Below are positions 22,233-23,240 of a stretch of 23,240 nt of DNA, in pieces; within the stretch, counting starts at the first letter, position 1, and every line of letters starts with the position of its first letter. The notes below the pieces were generated by a model. It ran no database searches. It worked only from the letters and a program-made list of their open reading frames with translations, and was not told the DNA's origin. Origin of the DNA: a virus. Made by a program: the position numbers and the translations under genes. The stretch covers positions 1-23,240 of the IMG/VR virus record IMGVR_UViG_3300030333_007227; one strand, written 5' to 3'.

Positions 22233-22348
22233 TTGCCTTCATCTCCACTTCTAAGTTCCTCATTTAAAAGATAAAACCAAATAACACTTAATATCATAAT
22301 TAATAAAACCCTAATGGATGAAGCATTAACTACAATAGTTCCAGTCAT
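22229..22348 (-). CDS. Tiny membrane protein, 39 aa
   Basis: A 39-aa gene: ATG at 22346-22348, TGA at 22229-22231. It has a hydrophobic segment at about 12-28 ('IRVLLIMILSVIWFYLL') and an acidic C-terminal tail (EELRSGDEGK). Both ends overlap their neighbours by exactly four bases (ATGA), so it is embedded in a translationally coupled chain with two other membrane proteins. The function is unknown; size and topology fit phage membrane peptides. Confidence 0.75.
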   Translation of the reverse strand: MTGTIVVNASSIRVLLIMILSVIWFYLLNEELRSGDEGK

Positions 22349-22683
22349 CTTCTTGGTATATATCTTTGTGCTTTTTGAGCAGTATCTTGAAGCATTGGCA
22401 TAAGATCACTTTCCACCTTATCGGTAATATCATCTATTACATTAACATCCAAATCCATAAAAGGTGGGATGATTCCCAATATTCTAAGTAATCCATCAAC
22501 AAATAATGCAAGGCATATAAATCCAAGGATCATACTAATAATAGTAGCATCACGATTATGTTTTGCCATCGATGCTTCATCAATTGCTCTAGCCTCAGCA
22601 AGAGCATCCGCAATCATAGTATCAACTTCTTTTTTAGTATAGAAGTCTCCAATAAAAGGAATATCGTGTCTGTCTGGGGACAT
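22345..22683 (-). CDS. Small membrane protein, 112 aa
   Basis: A 112-aa protein with an N-terminal soluble helical region ('YTKKEVDTMIADALAEARA' at 15-33), one membrane segment at about 48-72 ('IISMILGFICLALFVDGLLR' onward), and a C-terminal acidic then basic helix. The N-terminal helix could form a coiled coil. It is first in the membrane-protein chain, downstream of the promoter and inverted repeat at 22705-22733. A two-codon ORF (22683-22691) ends on its start codon. No family is recognised. Confidence 0.8.
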   Translation of the reverse strand: MSPDRHDIPFIGDFYTKKEVDTMIADALAEARAIDEASMAKHNRDATIISMILGFICLALFVDGLLRILGIIPPFMDLDVNVIDDITDKVESDLMPMLQDTAQKAQRYIPRR

Positions 22684-22704
22684 TAAAACATCTTATATAT
22701 TTCT

Positions 22705-22733
22705 ATTATAACACTCTTGTCAAGTGTTATCAT
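22705..22733 (-). promoter_or_regulatory. Promoter with an inverted repeat in the spacer
   Basis: A perfect 8-bp inverted repeat (ATAACACT, 22708-22715, and AGTGTTAT, 22723-22730) encloses TGACAAG on the minus strand. It overlaps two candidate promoters: ATGATA, 17 bases, TATAAT (22705-22733), and TTGACA, 18 bases, TATATA (22694-22723). The repeat covers the spacer of the first and the -35 of the second, as a dimeric repressor or activator site would. No T-run follows, so it is not a classical terminator. Confidence 0.5.
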
Positions 22734-22742
22734 TATATATTG

Positions 22743-22904
22743 TTACATCATCTCATGAACGTGTGTAGATGGGCGTTCTCCCATCTTAGCACTCTTATCT
22801 CTATCCAATTGATATAACTTTTGCATCATTTCTTGTTTCTTTTCAATATCATCAAGTTTCTTATGGACTTCTTTGAGTTCAGACTCAATAGATTTGTCGG
22901 TCAT
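22743..22904 (-). CDS. Small coiled-coil-like protein, 53 aa
   Basis: A 53-aa soluble protein (ATG 22902-22904, TAA 22743-22745). Residues 5-37 are an uninterrupted charged helix with heptad-like Leu/Ile/Met spacing ('ESELKEVHKKLDDIEKKQEM'), which predicts a coiled coil. The tail contains 'PSTHVHEMM'. It lies between two other phage genes on the same strand with no better ORF. No good Shine-Dalgarno is near the ATG; a GGGAGG lies about 26 bases upstream. Confidence 0.68.
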   Translation of the reverse strand: MTDKSIESELKEVHKKLDDIEKKQEMMQKLYQLDRDKSAKMGERPSTHVHEMM

Positions 22905-22979
22905 TTAGTTTTTAAAATGCTTCTCTCAAACCTCCCTGCCAAATAGAAGAGCACAACAGGTTGTTGATTTGAGTAGAAG

Positions 22980-22987
22980 TATTTATC
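22980..22987 (-). promoter_or_regulatory. Possible T4-type late promoter element
   Basis: GATAAATA on the minus strand, one base from the T4 late consensus TATAAATA and matching the relaxed NATAAATA form used for cyanophages. It overlaps the stop of the zinc-ribbon gene, 76 bases before the 53-aa gene. It is the only good minus-strand match I found in the window. It may be coincidence in AT-rich DNA. Confidence 0.3.
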
Positions 22988-23240
22988 TAACTTCGAAGTC
23001 CAACTTACGAATTTTACGCTTTCTTCTTGCCTCTTGCCAGTCCAAATCCTGTTGAGTTAATCCCTCATTTTTTCTTTTTGGAGTATAAGAATTTAACATA
23101 ATAACATCTGACATATCAACAGCAGATACCACATCTCCTCTAACAGTCATCATATTAGGACACCCACACGAATGAGTCTTCCCACTATTTCCTTGCAGTT
23201 CCTTCCCACACACACGGCACTGCACTTTTAAATTTGTCAT
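22983..23240 (-). CDS. Zinc-ribbon-like small protein
   Basis: An 85-aa protein that starts exactly at the window edge (ATG at 23238-23240). C8-x-x-C11 and C25-x-C27, with H23 between them, form a likely zinc-binding site ('CRVCGKEL' and 'HSCGCPN'). The C-terminal third is strongly basic (QEARRKRKIRK at about 69-79), suggesting nucleic-acid or protein binding. The style matches small conserved cyanomyovirus proteins. An earlier start outside the window cannot be excluded. Confidence 0.78.
   Translation of the reverse strand: MTNLKVQCRVCGKELQGNSGKTHSCGCPNMMTVRGDVVSAVDMSDVIMLNSYTPKRKNEGLTQQDLDWQEARRKRKIRKLDFEVR

Overview
The window looks like part of a T4-like cyanophage genome (myovirus of marine Prochlorococcus or Synechococcus). 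The DNA is AT-rich and almost gapless, and every gene I can support lies on the minus strand, so transcription runs from high to low coordinates. The taxonomic clues are a phage-type high-light-inducible (Hli) gene at 18-227, a 2-oxoglutarate/Fe(II) hydroxylase at 20865-21476, and a set of very small phage-style proteins at 21477-23240. No ribosomal, tRNA, integrase, transposase or CRISPR sequence was seen.

Layout, in transcription order. (1) 23240-21477: a zinc-ribbon protein, a 53-aa helical protein, three small membrane proteins joined by ATGA overlaps (22683-21891), then a strong sigma70-like promoter (21859-21887) and two more small proteins. (2) 21476-20865: the hydroxylase, which carries a perfect 30-bp palindrome. 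(3) 20857-349: about 20 kb holding 29 genes for making and assembling a glycan. These cover mannose-6-phosphate isomerase, a TagD-like cytidylyltransferase, RmlC, GDP-mannose 3,5-epimerase, a KdsC-like phosphatase, a PfkB kinase, nucleotidyltransferases, cupins, a GDPD-like protein, a SET-domain protein, the HddA/HddC-like heptose pair, Gmd, RmlB, several SDR epimerases and at least eight glycosyltransferases. (4) A rho-independent terminator (303-331) closes the cluster, and hli follows with its own near-perfect sigma70 promoter.

The first part of the glycan cluster (20857-9847) mostly makes activated sugars. The second part (9793-349) mostly transfers them. A consensus promoter at 9815-9843 lies exactly at this boundary. 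Additional promoter-like sites precede the GDP-mannose epimerase, the KdsC-like gene and the terminal GT25 gene. Most neighbouring genes overlap by ATGA, TAATG or TGATG, which suggests translational coupling.

The most striking content is an alpha-1,2-fucosyltransferase-type enzyme (GT11) one gene away from an ABO-type GT6 transferase that keeps its metal-binding DXD. This is the enzyme pair that builds H and then A/B blood-group structures in animals. GDP-mannose 3,5-epimerase, which makes GDP-L-galactose (a close analogue of GDP-fucose), is encoded upstream. The cluster contains no flippase, polymerase or lipid-carrier transferase, so the product may be attached to a soluble acceptor such as a virion protein, or may enter the host's own export route. 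All functional statements rest on motif recognition by eye; no database search was run.
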